Of a stretch of 64,000 nt of DNA, positions 45,906 to 56,813 are shown one piece after another. Position 1 is the first letter of the stretch; every line of letters starts with the position of its first letter. A program made the position numbers and the translations under genes. Location of the stretch: NCBI GenBank assembly GCA_944325345.1, contig CALUZV010000018.1:1-64000 (forward strand), read 5' to 3'. Below the pieces are notes generated by a model that saw only the letters and a list, made by a program, of their open reading frames with translations, did no database searches and was not told the DNA's origin. The DNA comes from an uncultured Parabacteroides sp. (GTDB lineage: Bacteria > Bacteroidota > Bacteroidia > Bacteroidales > Tannerellaceae).

Positions 45906-45983
45906 AAATAGTTAGAGGGGTCGGACCACATCTGTCCGACCTCCCCATTTCCTTTGCATCATGAAAAACAAAAGCAAAGGAAT

Positions 45984-46883
45984 ATGGATACACAATTAAT
46001 GCAACAGCAGGTTGAGGCGATAGTTCAACGAGATGATGTGTCAGAAAGTTTGACTTGTTTATGCGAATTGTTTCTCTCGATGTTGGACAATTTGAAAGGG
46101 AATATATCGGATGTTTCCTTTTTGAAAACGTTGGATATAACGTGCAGTACACTTGAATCGAAATCGGAAAAATTGAGAATTGCTACCGTATTGGATGTGT
46201 TATTGACAACGTCGCTTTATTATCAGAAAGCGCGTCTTTATCTTTGGCGATGGGCTACTTATCATGTGGAATTTAGTTTACTATTATGGGAAACATATAA
46301 TCATTTGATGGATTGGTATGAAGAAGAAACGGATGATTCGTTTGACCGTGTTTTTTATTCAGATAATTTCTTTAAACAATTTACTTTGGAGACGAGAAAA
46401 CGTCATTATTCTCGTTTTGATTTATGGCGAAATGCAATCAAACAGTATCGTGTTTTATTGAAATATGATTTGACTCATTTGGATAGCCGCATGAAGGATG
46501 CATTTGATAGGCATCGGAGAGAAATGTTCCTTTGTAGCCATCCGCTAATCGGTGGTGCTTATTCTTTAATAGGTGGATTGGTTGTGTTATCGGGAAGTTT
46601 TGTATTACTTTCTATTCTGCATTTCTTTTATCAGTTCTATGTTATAAAGCCATACAATTTATTATTAGCGGGAGCCGGTTTGAAAGAATATAGAGCGCCA
46701 TTGGGCGAATTATCGATAGCACATCACGCATTTTGGGAAAGATGCTTGTTTGTACTATGGGAACCTTTATCTATTTTCCTTTCCGGAATCTTAGTACTTT
46801 TGCTTATAAATTTCGCACAAGAAAAATGGGGATGGAAGATTTTGTTTCCCGGTAAATATAGAAATAGTCAAATTAAAAAATAA
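45984..46883 (+). CDS. Unknown membrane protein
   Basis: 299 residues from ATG 45984 (preceded by an AAAGG ribosome site). A helical cytosolic N-terminal region of about 190 residues contains a repeated-looking WRW/YHVEFSLLLWETYNHLMDWY pattern; two strong membrane helices lie near the C-terminus (LIGGLVVLSGSFVLLSILHFF and LSIFLSGILVLLLINFA). No family recognised. Six bases before the Sel1-repeat gene, so the two form an operon. Less AT-rich than the preceding cassette. Confidence 0.7.
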   Translation: MDTQLMQQQVEAIVQRDDVSESLTCLCELFLSMLDNLKGNISDVSFLKTLDITCSTLESKSEKLRIATVLDVLLTTSLYYQKARLYLWRWATYHVEFSLLLWETYNHLMDWYEEETDDSFDRVFYSDNFFKQFTLETRKRHYSRFDLWRNAIKQYRVLLKYDLTHLDSRMKDAFDRHRREMFLCSHPLIGGAYSLIGGLVVLSGSFVLLSILHFFYQFYVIKPYNLLLAGAGLKEYRAPLGELSIAHHAFWERCLFVLWEPLSIFLSGILVLLLINFAQEKWGWKILFPGKYRNSQIKK

Positions 46884-46889
46884 CGCAAT

Positions 46890-47942
46890 ATGAAAAAGAA
46901 AGTTTTGATAGGTGGTTTGTCCATCTTGGTTATTGTGTTGGGTGTTTATTTCTTGTCGCCGACAGCGGCTGATTATAATGAAAAAGCAGATGTATTGTTT
47001 GACCAAATGGCGTATGCGGAGGCGTTCAATTATTATCGGAAAGCGGCGGATAAAGAGGACGGACATGCCTATTACCGGTTGGGAGTTCTGTATCAAAAAG
47101 GTTGGGGTGTGACAGCTTCTGAAAAGAAGGCGGTGGAATATTTCCAAAAGGCAGCAGACAAACAGGACCCAGACGGGCAATATGAATTGGCTTATTACTA
47201 TTTTAGCCAGCATGATTATGAGGAGGCTTTGACCTGTGCCGAGAAATCAGCGTCGCAAAATGTAGCAGATGCGGCTTATTTGTTGGGGCATCTTTATGAG
47301 CAGGGTAAAGGCGTTGAAGTGGATTTGAAAAAAGCATTGGAATGGTATGAGAAAGCGGCACCGTACAACAATGAAGCCAAAATAAATGTGGCTATTTTCT
47401 TTCTCCATGCAAAAGGAACAGAACCTGATTACGACAAAGCATTCCAATTGTTTGAAGAGTTGGCCCACAAAGGAATAACGGATAGTTATAATTACTTGGG
47501 GTATATGTATGATAATGGTTTAGGTACTGAAAAGAGTAAAGAAGAAGCTTGTCATTGGTATCGAAAAGGAGCAGAAGCAAACGACCGTGTGGCGCAATAT
47601 AATTTGGCAGCCTCATTGTGGACTGGTCAAGGGGTTGCGCAAGATAGAGAAGAAGCATTGAATTGGTTCCGTCAATCGGCTTCGCAAGGTTATAATCATG
47701 CGATTGAATTTGTCAAACAATACGAGGCATGGGAACGGCAAGAACAAGCGCGGCAAGCCGAAGAACGCAAACGGAAATCCTACGAAGAACCTCGCATTTG
47801 TCCGGGTTGTCAAGGAACAGGTCGCGTGTTGGCAGGTACAGGCCGATGGGAAAACTGCGGACTCTGTGGAGGCTCTGGCATTTTCCAATCTTTCTCCGGA
47901 AGATGGAAAGATATTATTGATGCGATGGATAATATGTGGTGA
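46890..47942 (+). CDS. Membrane-anchored Sel1-repeat protein with DnaJ-type zinc finger
   Basis: 350 residues. N-terminal anchor (residues 5-24, VLIGGLSILVIVLGVYFL), then about seven Sel1/TPR-like repeats (AYYRLGVLYQKGWGV, AAYLLGHLYEQGKGV, SYNYLGYMYDNGLGT, AQYNLAASLWTGQGV), a charged helix (EQARQAEERKRK) and a C-terminal pair of CxxCxGxG motifs (CPGCQGTG and CGLCGGSG) as in DnaJ zinc fingers. Sel1 repeats form protein-binding solenoids, so it is probably a scaffold or chaperone adaptor. The zinc finger fusion is unusual. Operon with the preceding membrane protein. Confidence 0.85.
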   Translation: MKKKVLIGGLSILVIVLGVYFLSPTAADYNEKADVLFDQMAYAEAFNYYRKAADKEDGHAYYRLGVLYQKGWGVTASEKKAVEYFQKAADKQDPDGQYELAYYYFSQHDYEEALTCAEKSASQNVADAAYLLGHLYEQGKGVEVDLKKALEWYEKAAPYNNEAKINVAIFFLHAKGTEPDYDKAFQLFEELAHKGITDSYNYLGYMYDNGLGTEKSKEEACHWYRKGAEANDRVAQYNLAASLWTGQGVAQDREEALNWFRQSASQGYNHAIEFVKQYEAWERQEQARQAEERKRKSYEEPRICPGCQGTGRVLAGTGRWENCGLCGGSGIFQSFSGRWKDIIDAMDNMW

Positions 47943-48016
47943 TGATGAGTATTGATGAGACATTTAAAATTTCTGATACAATGGAATTAATAAAACTACA
48001 AATGGCATAATTTGAA

Positions 48017-48180
48017 CTTCATGTAAGTCTACATAAATCCCTTTTACATCTAAAACTACTCCATGCAATATTACAAAGACCACTTTTACAGAAAAAGTAG
48101 TCCTATGTAAGGATACATGGAGTACTTTTACGAAAAAAGTAGTCTTATGTAAGGTTACATGGAGTGTTTTATGGGTTAAA
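48017..48180. repeat. Tandem array of 42-bp dyad units (array 3)
   Basis: Two clean 42-base units (48080-48121 and 48122-48163), each with ACTTTTACnGAAAAAGTAGT and TATGTAAGGnTACAT dyads, flanked by degenerate units on the left (from about 48017) and a partial unit on the right. In the gene-free 47943-48277 interval. Confidence 0.85.
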
Positions 48181-48183
48181 ACG

Positions 48184-48224
48184 TTTGTATAATTGCGAAA
48201 TCAGTGATTGCGTAATTATACAAA
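48184..48224. repeat. Inverted repeat TTTGTATAATTGCG / CGTAATTATACAAA
   Basis: 14-base arms with one G-U pair and a 13-base loop, between array 3 and the DUF3078 gene. It could terminate the minus-strand gene. The following CCGCGTAGTCCGTGTCATCCGCG (48246-48268) is a direct-repeat-like sequence. Confidence 0.6.
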
Positions 48225-48277
48225 GCCTCTTTATAAGAAATAATCCGCGTAGTCCGTGTCATCCGCGTCTAATTTTC

Positions 48278-49852
48278 CTACCACTTATAATTGAACCCAA
48301 AGCTCAGCAGCTCATTGACCTGGATGTAGCGGTCGAACTCGTCGAGCTTGTCCACCCCGTCGTCGTAGCGCAGGTGGAGATAGATGCGGGTCGAGAAGAA
48401 GCGGCTGATTTGGAGGTTGAGCGTGTTCTCCCACTCGCCGGTAATGCGGTGATAGTCGGTGAAGTAGTAGAAGCGCGAGGTCCAGGTTACGTTGCGGTTG
48501 ATGTTGAACGTGAGGTTGGCCTCGATCTTCGAACCGAGCTGGCGGAGGACGTGCTCGTACTGGTTTTCGCCCTCGGGCAGCGACTCGTAGTTCTCCTTCT
48601 GCTTGAAGCCGTGGCGGGCGAGGTCCATGTTCGCGTCGTCGTAGCGGCTATACATATAATTAAAAGAGAGGGGGGCGATGTTCACGTCGAACGTAACGTT
48701 GCGGTGCATCACCTTGGGGATTTCCTTCGTGAGCTGGTACTTCATACCGAGACCGCTGTTGAAGGTCATCGGGGCGAGGAAGGCGGCGAGGAGGCGGTCG
48801 CTGTTCACGTCGTAGTTCTTGACTATCTGGGTGCTGAAGCTGACGTCGAGGGTATAGAACCACTTCTCGAAAGCCTTGTAGCCGAAGAGGGTGCGGAAGC
48901 GGATGAGGTTGTCGTTCACCTTGTAGGAGTGGACCGAATCGGCCTTGTCCGGGAGGGTGTTCACGTTGAGCTTCAGCTCTAGCTCGTTGGTTACTTGTAT
49001 CTTGTCTTTGTTATAGTCGTACTTGAAGAACTGGCGGTCGATGATGTTGAAGTTCGAGTTTCCACCGCCGTTCCAGTTCGGGGAGATGTAGTTTTGCGAG
49101 AACTGGATGGTATTCTCGAAGCTCGATGTCCAGTAGCGGCGTTCGGGGATGAACTTGGCAGGGGCGGCCTCGTCGCTGAAGTCAGCCTCGTTGATGACCG
49201 GAAGGAGGTTTTCCCCGGCGATATGTTTGCGGATGATGCGGGTGCGGATGGTGTCGTTCGGCAAGTCATAGACTGAATAGCGGAAACGTTCGGGGTAGTT
49301 TTGCTCCACATAGTCGTGGGCCGAGCGTTCGCGGTTGCGGTTGCGGCGGACAGAGGCGAGGAACGTCGTGTCCGGGCGGTAGAGCGGCTGCGGCTTGAAG
49401 CCCGGCATGAGCGAGTCGGGGTGGAAGAAAGTCAAATCCTTCGGCAAGTAATCGCCCCGGAACATGATGGGCATGAAGAGGGGATTGACGATGATGGTGT
49501 CGCGGAAGGTGGTGAAGGCGTCGAACTCGTTGCTGCGGTCGTACATTTTATTAATCCAATACAAAGCCTCTTCGGACATCTCCAGCTTGTCGCCCTCGAG
49601 GAATTTCTGGAGGGAAGCGGTGATTTTCTTGGGTTTCGTATAGGGTTTGTTGAGCTGTTGCAATGCCGTGCGCAAGTCGGGGAGATGCTTGAGGTCTTCC
49701 TCGCCGAGCGTCAGGAGCGTGTCAGGCTCCTCCTCTTGGTAGATAGCCTGGGGAATATCGTTGGGGACAAGTAACAGAGAATCTTGTGCTTTCAGACCGG
49801 GAAAAGTCAGGAAGCAGAAGAAGGACAAAACGATGATAATCGAATTTTTCAT
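48278..49852 (-). CDS. DUF3078-type outer-membrane beta-barrel protein
   Basis: 524 residues with a cleavable signal (IIIVLSFFCFLTFPGLKAQ). The C-terminal part is strand-rich, alternating and ends in an aromatic residue (LLSFGFNYKW), as in outer-membrane barrels. Blocks YWTSSFENTIQFSQNYIS, NWNGGGNSNFNI and LKLNVNTL match the Bacteroidota DUF3078 family. A mid-region of about 100 residues (AHDYVEQNYPERFRYSVYD) may be periplasmic. Function unknown. The longer frame to 49975 crosses the pyrG promoter and is rejected. Confidence 0.8.
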   Translation of the reverse strand: MKNSIIIVLSFFCFLTFPGLKAQDSLLLVPNDIPQAIYQEEEPDTLLTLGEEDLKHLPDLRTALQQLNKPYTKPKKITASLQKFLEGDKLEMSEEALYWINKMYDRSNEFDAFTTFRDTIIVNPLFMPIMFRGDYLPKDLTFFHPDSLMPGFKPQPLYRPDTTFLASVRRNRNRERSAHDYVEQNYPERFRYSVYDLPNDTIRTRIIRKHIAGENLLPVINEADFSDEAAPAKFIPERRYWTSSFENTIQFSQNYISPNWNGGGNSNFNIIDRQFFKYDYNKDKIQVTNELELKLNVNTLPDKADSVHSYKVNDNLIRFRTLFGYKAFEKWFYTLDVSFSTQIVKNYDVNSDRLLAAFLAPMTFNSGLGMKYQLTKEIPKVMHRNVTFDVNIAPLSFNYMYSRYDDANMDLARHGFKQKENYESLPEGENQYEHVLRQLGSKIEANLTFNINRNVTWTSRFYYFTDYHRITGEWENTLNLQISRFFSTRIYLHLRYDDGVDKLDEFDRYIQVNELLSFGFNYKW

Positions 49853-49928
49853 CTTAGCTTGGTTTAATTTTTGATTAAATCTAACATCATAACACGCGGC
49901 AAAAGTACGAAAAAAGACGATACGGCAA

Positions 49929-49959
49929 TTTGTTCTCTCGAGATAAATCACTAACTTTG
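49929..49959 (+). promoter_or_regulatory. Full Bacteroidota promoter for pyrG: TTTG-N19-TAACTTTG
   Basis: -33 TTTG at 49929-49932 and -7 TAACTTTG at 49952-49959, 54 bases before the GTG start. Confidence 0.75.
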
Positions 49960-50000
49960 CCGCTTCAAAGTGCATAACTCCGAAAATAAAAGTAAACTAA

Positions 50001-51623
<1,623 letters not shown>

Positions 51624-51640
51624 CCCACGACAGACAGATA

Positions 51641-53539
51641 ATGGATAAGAACACAATTATCGGATTTATTCTTATCGGCATTGTCCTCTTCGGTTTCAGC
51701 TGGTGGAACCGTCCGACGCCGGAGCAAATCGAGGCTCAGCGGCGTTACCACGATTCCATCGCCTTGGTTCAGCAGCAGATTGAACAGAAACTGAAGGAGA
51801 GTGTCGAGTCTTCGCCGGCCGACGAGCTGGCATCCTTGCCCGACTCCGTCCGGCAGGCGCGTCTGCAAGATGCTTTCGGTACATTCGCCCAGGCGATGAC
51901 CGGTACGGAGGAACTGGTAACCTTGGAAAACGATTTGGTTGAGATAAAACTCAGCACGAAAGGGGGCCGCGTGGCCTACGTCCGCCTGAAGGAATACAGC
52001 CGCTTTGACGAACAGCCGCTCGTCTTGTTCGACGGCAAGGAATCGAAGATGGACTTCACGCTCGTTACCGCCTCCAACCGCGTGGTGAACACAAGCGACC
52101 TTTACTTCACTCCGGTCAAGGAGGGTAATACCGTCGTCATGCGGCTCAATGCTGGCAACGGGGCTTCTTTGGACTTCGCCTACAGCTTGAATCCCGGCGA
52201 CTATGTCCTCGACTTCTCCATCAAGAGCGTCGGGTTGAACGGACTGCTGTCTCCTTCGACTACCTCGTTGCCGATGGTTTGGGAGCAGGATATCCGCCAG
52301 CAGGAGAAAGGGCGTTCGTTTGAAGACCGCTACGTTGGCTTGCACTACAAGATGTTCGACCGCGACCCGGACTACCTGAGCGAGACCAGCAACGACAGCG
52401 AGAAACTTGCCGAGCGTGCCCACTGGATTGCCTTCAAGGATATGTTCTTCTCCTCGGTCTTGCTTGCTGAGGATGGACTGGACGAAGTTTCGCTCGACTC
52501 ACACATGTATAAGGAAGGCGAATACATGAAGCACTTCACCGCGAAGGCTTCTGTCCCCTTCGACCTGAAAGGCACGGAGACAACCGATTTCCGTTTCTTC
52601 TTCGGTCCGAACAAATTCGCCTTGCTCAACGACTATAACGATAACCTCTCGGCTGTTGAGAAGCCGCACTTGGAGAAGCTCGTCCCCCTCGGTTGGGGTA
52701 TCTTCCGCTGGGTGAACCAATACTTCATCATCCCGCTGTTTAACTTCCTCGGCGGTTTCATGGGCAACTATGGGTGGATTATCTTCTGGATGACGGTACT
52801 CGTGAAGCTCATCCTCCTGCCGCTGACCTACAAGTCGTACATGTCGTCGGCGAAGATGCGCGTCCTCCGTCCGCAAGTGGAAGAAATCAACGCTAAGTAT
52901 CCCGAGAAGGAGCAGGCCATGGATCGTCAGCGCGCCGTCATGGAACTCTATAGCAGCGCAGGAGCCAGCCCGATGAGTGGCTGTATCCCGATGTTGCTGC
53001 AGATGCCTATCCTCATCGCGCTCTTCATGTTCTTCCCGTCGGCCATCGAGTTGCGCCATGAGAGCTTCCTCTGGGCAAGCGACCTCTCGACGTACGATGC
53101 CATCGTGAGCTGGGACGTGCAGATCCCGTTGATTTCGACATTCTTCGGCAACCATATCAGTTTGTTCTGCCTCTTGATGACCGTTACGAACATCGCCTAC
53201 ACGAAGTTCAATATGGATATGACAAACACGGGTCAAGAACAGATGCCTGGCATGAAGGCCATGATGTACCTGATGCCCGTCATGTTCATGTTCATCTTCA
53301 ACAGCTATGCATCGGGTCTGACGTACTACTACTTCATCTCAATGGTCATTTCCATCGCCCAGACATTGCTTTTCCGTTACACCGTGAACGAAGAAAAACT
53401 CTTGGCGAAGCTCGAGGAGAACAAGAAACGCCCGATGAAGAAGTCCAGCTTCCTCAAACGCTTGGAAGAGGCTCAGAAAATCCAGGAAGAGAACCTTCGC
53501 AAGCAGAAAGAAGCCCGCGAGCGGAACAAAAGGCATTAA
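51641..53539 (+). CDS. yidC: Membrane protein insertase YidC
   Basis: 632 residues. N-terminal membrane anchor (TIIGFILIGIVLFGFSWW), large periplasmic beta domain, then the conserved five-helix insertase core (ISFILL-like start GNYGWIIFWMTVLVKLILLPL, KYPEKEQAM cytosolic hairpin, MSGCIPMLLQMPILIALFMF, and MPGMKAMMYLMPVMFMFIFN) and a basic C-terminal tail (KKRPMKKSSFLKRLEEAQK). Inserts proteins into the inner membrane with or without Sec. Cotranscribed with pyrG, with a terminator following. Confidence 0.98.
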   Translation: MDKNTIIGFILIGIVLFGFSWWNRPTPEQIEAQRRYHDSIALVQQQIEQKLKESVESSPADELASLPDSVRQARLQDAFGTFAQAMTGTEELVTLENDLVEIKLSTKGGRVAYVRLKEYSRFDEQPLVLFDGKESKMDFTLVTASNRVVNTSDLYFTPVKEGNTVVMRLNAGNGASLDFAYSLNPGDYVLDFSIKSVGLNGLLSPSTTSLPMVWEQDIRQQEKGRSFEDRYVGLHYKMFDRDPDYLSETSNDSEKLAERAHWIAFKDMFFSSVLLAEDGLDEVSLDSHMYKEGEYMKHFTAKASVPFDLKGTETTDFRFFFGPNKFALLNDYNDNLSAVEKPHLEKLVPLGWGIFRWVNQYFIIPLFNFLGGFMGNYGWIIFWMTVLVKLILLPLTYKSYMSSAKMRVLRPQVEEINAKYPEKEQAMDRQRAVMELYSSAGASPMSGCIPMLLQMPILIALFMFFPSAIELRHESFLWASDLSTYDAIVSWDVQIPLISTFFGNHISLFCLLMTVTNIAYTKFNMDMTNTGQEQMPGMKAMMYLMPVMFMFIFNSYASGLTYYYFISMVISIAQTLLFRYTVNEEKLLAKLEENKKRPMKKSSFLKRLEEAQKIQEENLRKQKEARERNKRH

Positions 53540-53564
53540 TTTCATACTTTAGATGATTAGAATG

Positions 53565-53617
53565 AGCCGGTTATTCAAACCTTCCGTCTTGGCGGATGAA
53601 GAGAATAGCCGGTTTTT
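53565..53617 (+). terminator. Terminator after yidC
   Basis: AGCCGGTTATTC pairs with GAATAGCCGGTT (two G-U pairs), followed by TTTCGC; loop of 26 bases. Confidence 0.7.
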
Positions 53618-53778
53618 CGCTTTTGGGTAGTCTAGCAAAGGACCGGACGGGGTTAGGATTTATCATTATATCGGATGATAAGCTTCGTTAGTCGCTCTTA
53701 TCATTGTAGATATGCAAAGCTAAATCCGGTGGCTCCGGCGAGTGATTTTATCCAACGAAAACAAAGAAGAGATAGTTT

Positions 53779-55494
53779 ATGCTAAACAAAGACACGATAT
53801 TCCGGTTGTTTGTCGCGCTGGTGGCAGGCATTTGCGGCTACTTGTTCTTCGGCACATGGTACCCTTGGCACTTTGCCGTCCGCGAGCAAGCCCAGCTTCT
53901 TATGCTGACGCCCGGAACCATCTTGTCTTATATGCAGGAACCGGCGTGGCTGGCCTGCTACCTGGGCGATTACCTGACACAGTTCTTTTTCCACCCTCGT
54001 CTAGGGATATGTTTGCTGGTTGTTGTCCTGCTCCTGACGTGGTGGGTCGGCGCACGGTTGCTCCGTCGGGTGGTGGACTATGCGCATATCGAACTGTATG
54101 CTCTTTTCCCCCTGGCGGCGGAGATGGTGATGCTTGGGCGGATTGACTATCCCTTGTCGATGCCCTTCGTATTGCTCTTGTCGCTGCTTTTCGCCGGGAT
54201 ATGCTTGCGTATCCGGCAACCGGCGATTTCGGTAGTGGTGGGAATCCTCGTCCTTCCGCTGGTCTATGGGCTGGCAGGCTACGGAGTCTATTTGTTTCTG
54301 CTTACTGTGATAGCTGTCGAGCTGGCGCGGAGCGAGCTTCGCTTGTCTTATTGGCTGGTGCTTGCGGCAGAAGCTGTCGTAGTCCCACTAAGTCTCGGTG
54401 ATTATTTCCAGTTGGAAGGTCGGGAGGTATTTTGCTATCCGGCAGTGGAGCGGGTGTGGCTCTTTCCTGCACTGACGTGGTTGGTGGTGATTGTTATGCT
54501 TACCCTTGTTCCACGGAGGCGATTTTATATGAATTGGAGGGAGCAAGCTGCTGTCTGGTCGTTATCTTTCTTGCTGCTGGTCGGCGGATTGGCCATAACG
54601 ACAGATTTCCATCGGGAAAAAATGCTTGCCATTGGTGCTGCCTACGACCGGGGAGAATGGGAAGAGGTGGCGCGTCTTGCGGAAGATTTTGAAGAACCGG
54701 ATTTGGTGGCGACCTACTACCGCAACCTTGCTTTGTTTCGCGATGGACAACTACCCGAGCGGTTGTTCGACTATCCGCAACCTTATGGCGGGCGAGCGTT
54801 GCTTCTGCCGATGGATACCTTGGACTTTCCCGATACCTTTGCGCCGTGCGAAGCCTATTTTGCCCTTGGCGATTGGAATATGGCGCGATATACGGCACGT
54901 CGGGCGATGGAGGTTTGTCCGAAATCGCAAAGCATTCGTGGGGTGAAGCGGCTGGCGGAGATTTATCAGGAGGCGAGCGACAGTTTGGCGATGCACAAAT
55001 ATCTCACAATATTGGAGCGGACATGGTTTTATGCGGACTGGGCGAGGAAGCAAGAGGTAAAGCAGGATACGACCGAAGTGGTGAATGTCCTTCTCGGTTT
55101 ACGAGATCCCTCGGATGCACGGGAGACGCTCTTCCGTTTGGTTGAATTTCAACCCGAGCGGCGCGAGGTTATCGATTTCGTCCTCTGTTATTGTTTGCTG
55201 GAGCGTGATTTGGCGTCGTTTGTCGAGGCATATCGCCGTTGGGGAACTGCACACTATTCCGAACCTCCGCGCATTTATGCCGAAGCCCTTTTGTTGCAAA
55301 TGCCCCCTGAGAGCGGACGCAGAAAGCAGAGGCGGAGAGTAGAAAAACTACCGTTTGGGATTACGGAGACGCAGATGAAGGCTTTTCTAAATTACCGGAC
55401 GGCTGCTCGGCTTGCGGGACACCGGCGCGAGGCGTTGGAAGCTGCCTACGGAACAACATATTGGTTTTATGATGAATTTAGAGACGAAAAATGA
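53779..55494 (+). CDS. DUF6057-type polytopic membrane protein, copy 1
   Basis: 571 residues. N-terminal half has about ten hydrophobic helices starting IFRLFVALVAGICGYLFFG and including ICLLVVVLLLTWWVGARLL; the C-terminal half is a TPR-like soluble domain (RYTARRAMEVCPKSQSIRGVKRLAEIYQE...). The opening FFGTWYPWHF and YMQEPAWLACYLGDYLTQFF are shared with copy 2 at 56810 (FYGIYPFHV, LAEYIAAYLTQFF). Stop overlaps the next start as ATGA. Function unknown. Confidence 0.85.
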   Translation: MLNKDTIFRLFVALVAGICGYLFFGTWYPWHFAVREQAQLLMLTPGTILSYMQEPAWLACYLGDYLTQFFFHPRLGICLLVVVLLLTWWVGARLLRRVVDYAHIELYALFPLAAEMVMLGRIDYPLSMPFVLLLSLLFAGICLRIRQPAISVVVGILVLPLVYGLAGYGVYLFLLTVIAVELARSELRLSYWLVLAAEAVVVPLSLGDYFQLEGREVFCYPAVERVWLFPALTWLVVIVMLTLVPRRRFYMNWREQAAVWSLSFLLLVGGLAITTDFHREKMLAIGAAYDRGEWEEVARLAEDFEEPDLVATYYRNLALFRDGQLPERLFDYPQPYGGRALLLPMDTLDFPDTFAPCEAYFALGDWNMARYTARRAMEVCPKSQSIRGVKRLAEIYQEASDSLAMHKYLTILERTWFYADWARKQEVKQDTTEVVNVLLGLRDPSDARETLFRLVEFQPERREVIDFVLCYCLLERDLASFVEAYRRWGTAHYSEPPRIYAEALLLQMPPESGRRKQRRRVEKLPFGITETQMKAFLNYRTAARLAGHRREALEAAYGTTYWFYDEFRDEK

Positions 55495-56813
55495 ACGGTA
55501 TCCGATCGAAAATAGTACTCTTTATTGGCATGATGGTGTGCCTTTGGGCTTGTAAGGGCAGCGATGGCGACAAGCAGGTTGATGCGTTGCCACCGATGTA
55601 TCCCGATTACCCCAACGTAACCTTGCCTGTCAATATCGCGCCGCTCAACTTCCTCTTGCGTACCTCAACGGAGCGCGTCGAAGTCCGCCTGCGGGGGAAA
55701 AGCGGGGAGAGTACTTTCATTGGCAGCAATGGAAAGATTCAATTTCCGGAAAAAGAATGGCATGCCCTGTTGCAACGGGAGTGCGGAGGGAAGATAGAGG
55801 TTTCCGTCCGGGCACAACAGGGAGATGAGTGGTTGCGTTACAAAGCGTTTACGTGGCAAATCGTGCCCGAACAGCTCGACACATACATCGTCTATCGCCA
55901 AATATCCCCTGAAGGGGAAAACCGGCATGTTGAGCTATGTGAACGAGAAGTCGGTAACTTCCATGAGCGCAAAATCATGCAGGAAGAAACAGATGGAGTG
56001 ATGCCGCACTTATCCGTCAATACCTTATATAATATGACAGATGCACGCAGCAACAATGTTGTGGCACTTTGGATGCCGGAACGGGCGATGACAACCTCGA
56101 GCGATTGCCTCTGGGAATACTTCGGAACTCAGAGCCGCCTTTGTGCTATAAATCGGGAGAACGGGCAGAGCCGGATTCTTGCCGATACCTTGTCCGGGCA
56201 AACGGTCCGGGCGTTTCCGGCATTATCTGCCGACGGGCGTTCTCTCTATTATAGCGAAGCTCCGGCTGCCGTGCGCGATAGTTTGGATGCTTGGTGTTTC
56301 AGCATCTATCATAGGAAATTTAATTCGCAGAACTTGACGTGGGCAGATGCAGTTGATACCGTATATTATTCAGATACGGTGAAAGTATCTGCTGTCGAGC
56401 TTAGTTTATCCCCCGACGGGCAATATCTTTTGTTTGCGACCACAACATACGGCTTGCCTTCGAGCGGACACCGAGACTCAGATCTCCGGCTGCTCCATCT
56501 TGATAGCGGGCGGCTGGATAGTTTGGAAATTGTGAATACCGAAGCGGCAGAAGGGCAACCTTCGTGGACATCCGATAGCCATTGGTTCGTTTTTATGAGT
56601 AAAAAAGGTGATGGTTTATATGGAAAACCGTATTTTTGCTACGTCGATAGTGCGGGGGTGGCTCATAAGCCTTTCATGTTGCCGCAGCGCGACCCGGCAC
56701 GGTACGACTATATGCTCGAATCGTTGGAGAACCCGATGATGGTAAGTCGGCCGATGAAGTCAGACGCATTCCGTAAGACAAACAAAATAATCAATGAAAA
56801 CACAGAGCCATGA
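55491..56813 (+). CDS. Beta-propeller-like lipoprotein, copy 1 (no heme motif)
   Basis: 440 residues. Lipobox MVCLWACKG. Shares the block IAPLNF (about residue 44) and a C-terminal TolB/PD40-like propeller (SPDGQYLLFATT, PSWTSDSHWFVFMSKKGDGLYGKPYF) with the paralogue at 58597. The central segment is shorter than in the paralogue and lacks its CVNCH motif. Coupled by ATGA overlaps to the DUF6057 genes on both sides. Envelope-located, function unknown. Confidence 0.85.
   Translation: MNGIRSKIVLFIGMMVCLWACKGSDGDKQVDALPPMYPDYPNVTLPVNIAPLNFLLRTSTERVEVRLRGKSGESTFIGSNGKIQFPEKEWHALLQRECGGKIEVSVRAQQGDEWLRYKAFTWQIVPEQLDTYIVYRQISPEGENRHVELCEREVGNFHERKIMQEETDGVMPHLSVNTLYNMTDARSNNVVALWMPERAMTTSSDCLWEYFGTQSRLCAINRENGQSRILADTLSGQTVRAFPALSADGRSLYYSEAPAAVRDSLDAWCFSIYHRKFNSQNLTWADAVDTVYYSDTVKVSAVELSLSPDGQYLLFATTTYGLPSSGHRDSDLRLLHLDSGRLDSLEIVNTEAAEGQPSWTSDSHWFVFMSKKGDGLYGKPYFCYVDSAGVAHKPFMLPQRDPARYDYMLESLENPMMVSRPMKSDAFRKTNKIINENTEP

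Noticed and set aside
45954..45983. N-terminal extension of the 45984 membrane protein gene
   Set aside because: The extension starts with TTG inside a CCTTTGC promoter-like element; the ATG at 45984 has a good ribosome binding site.
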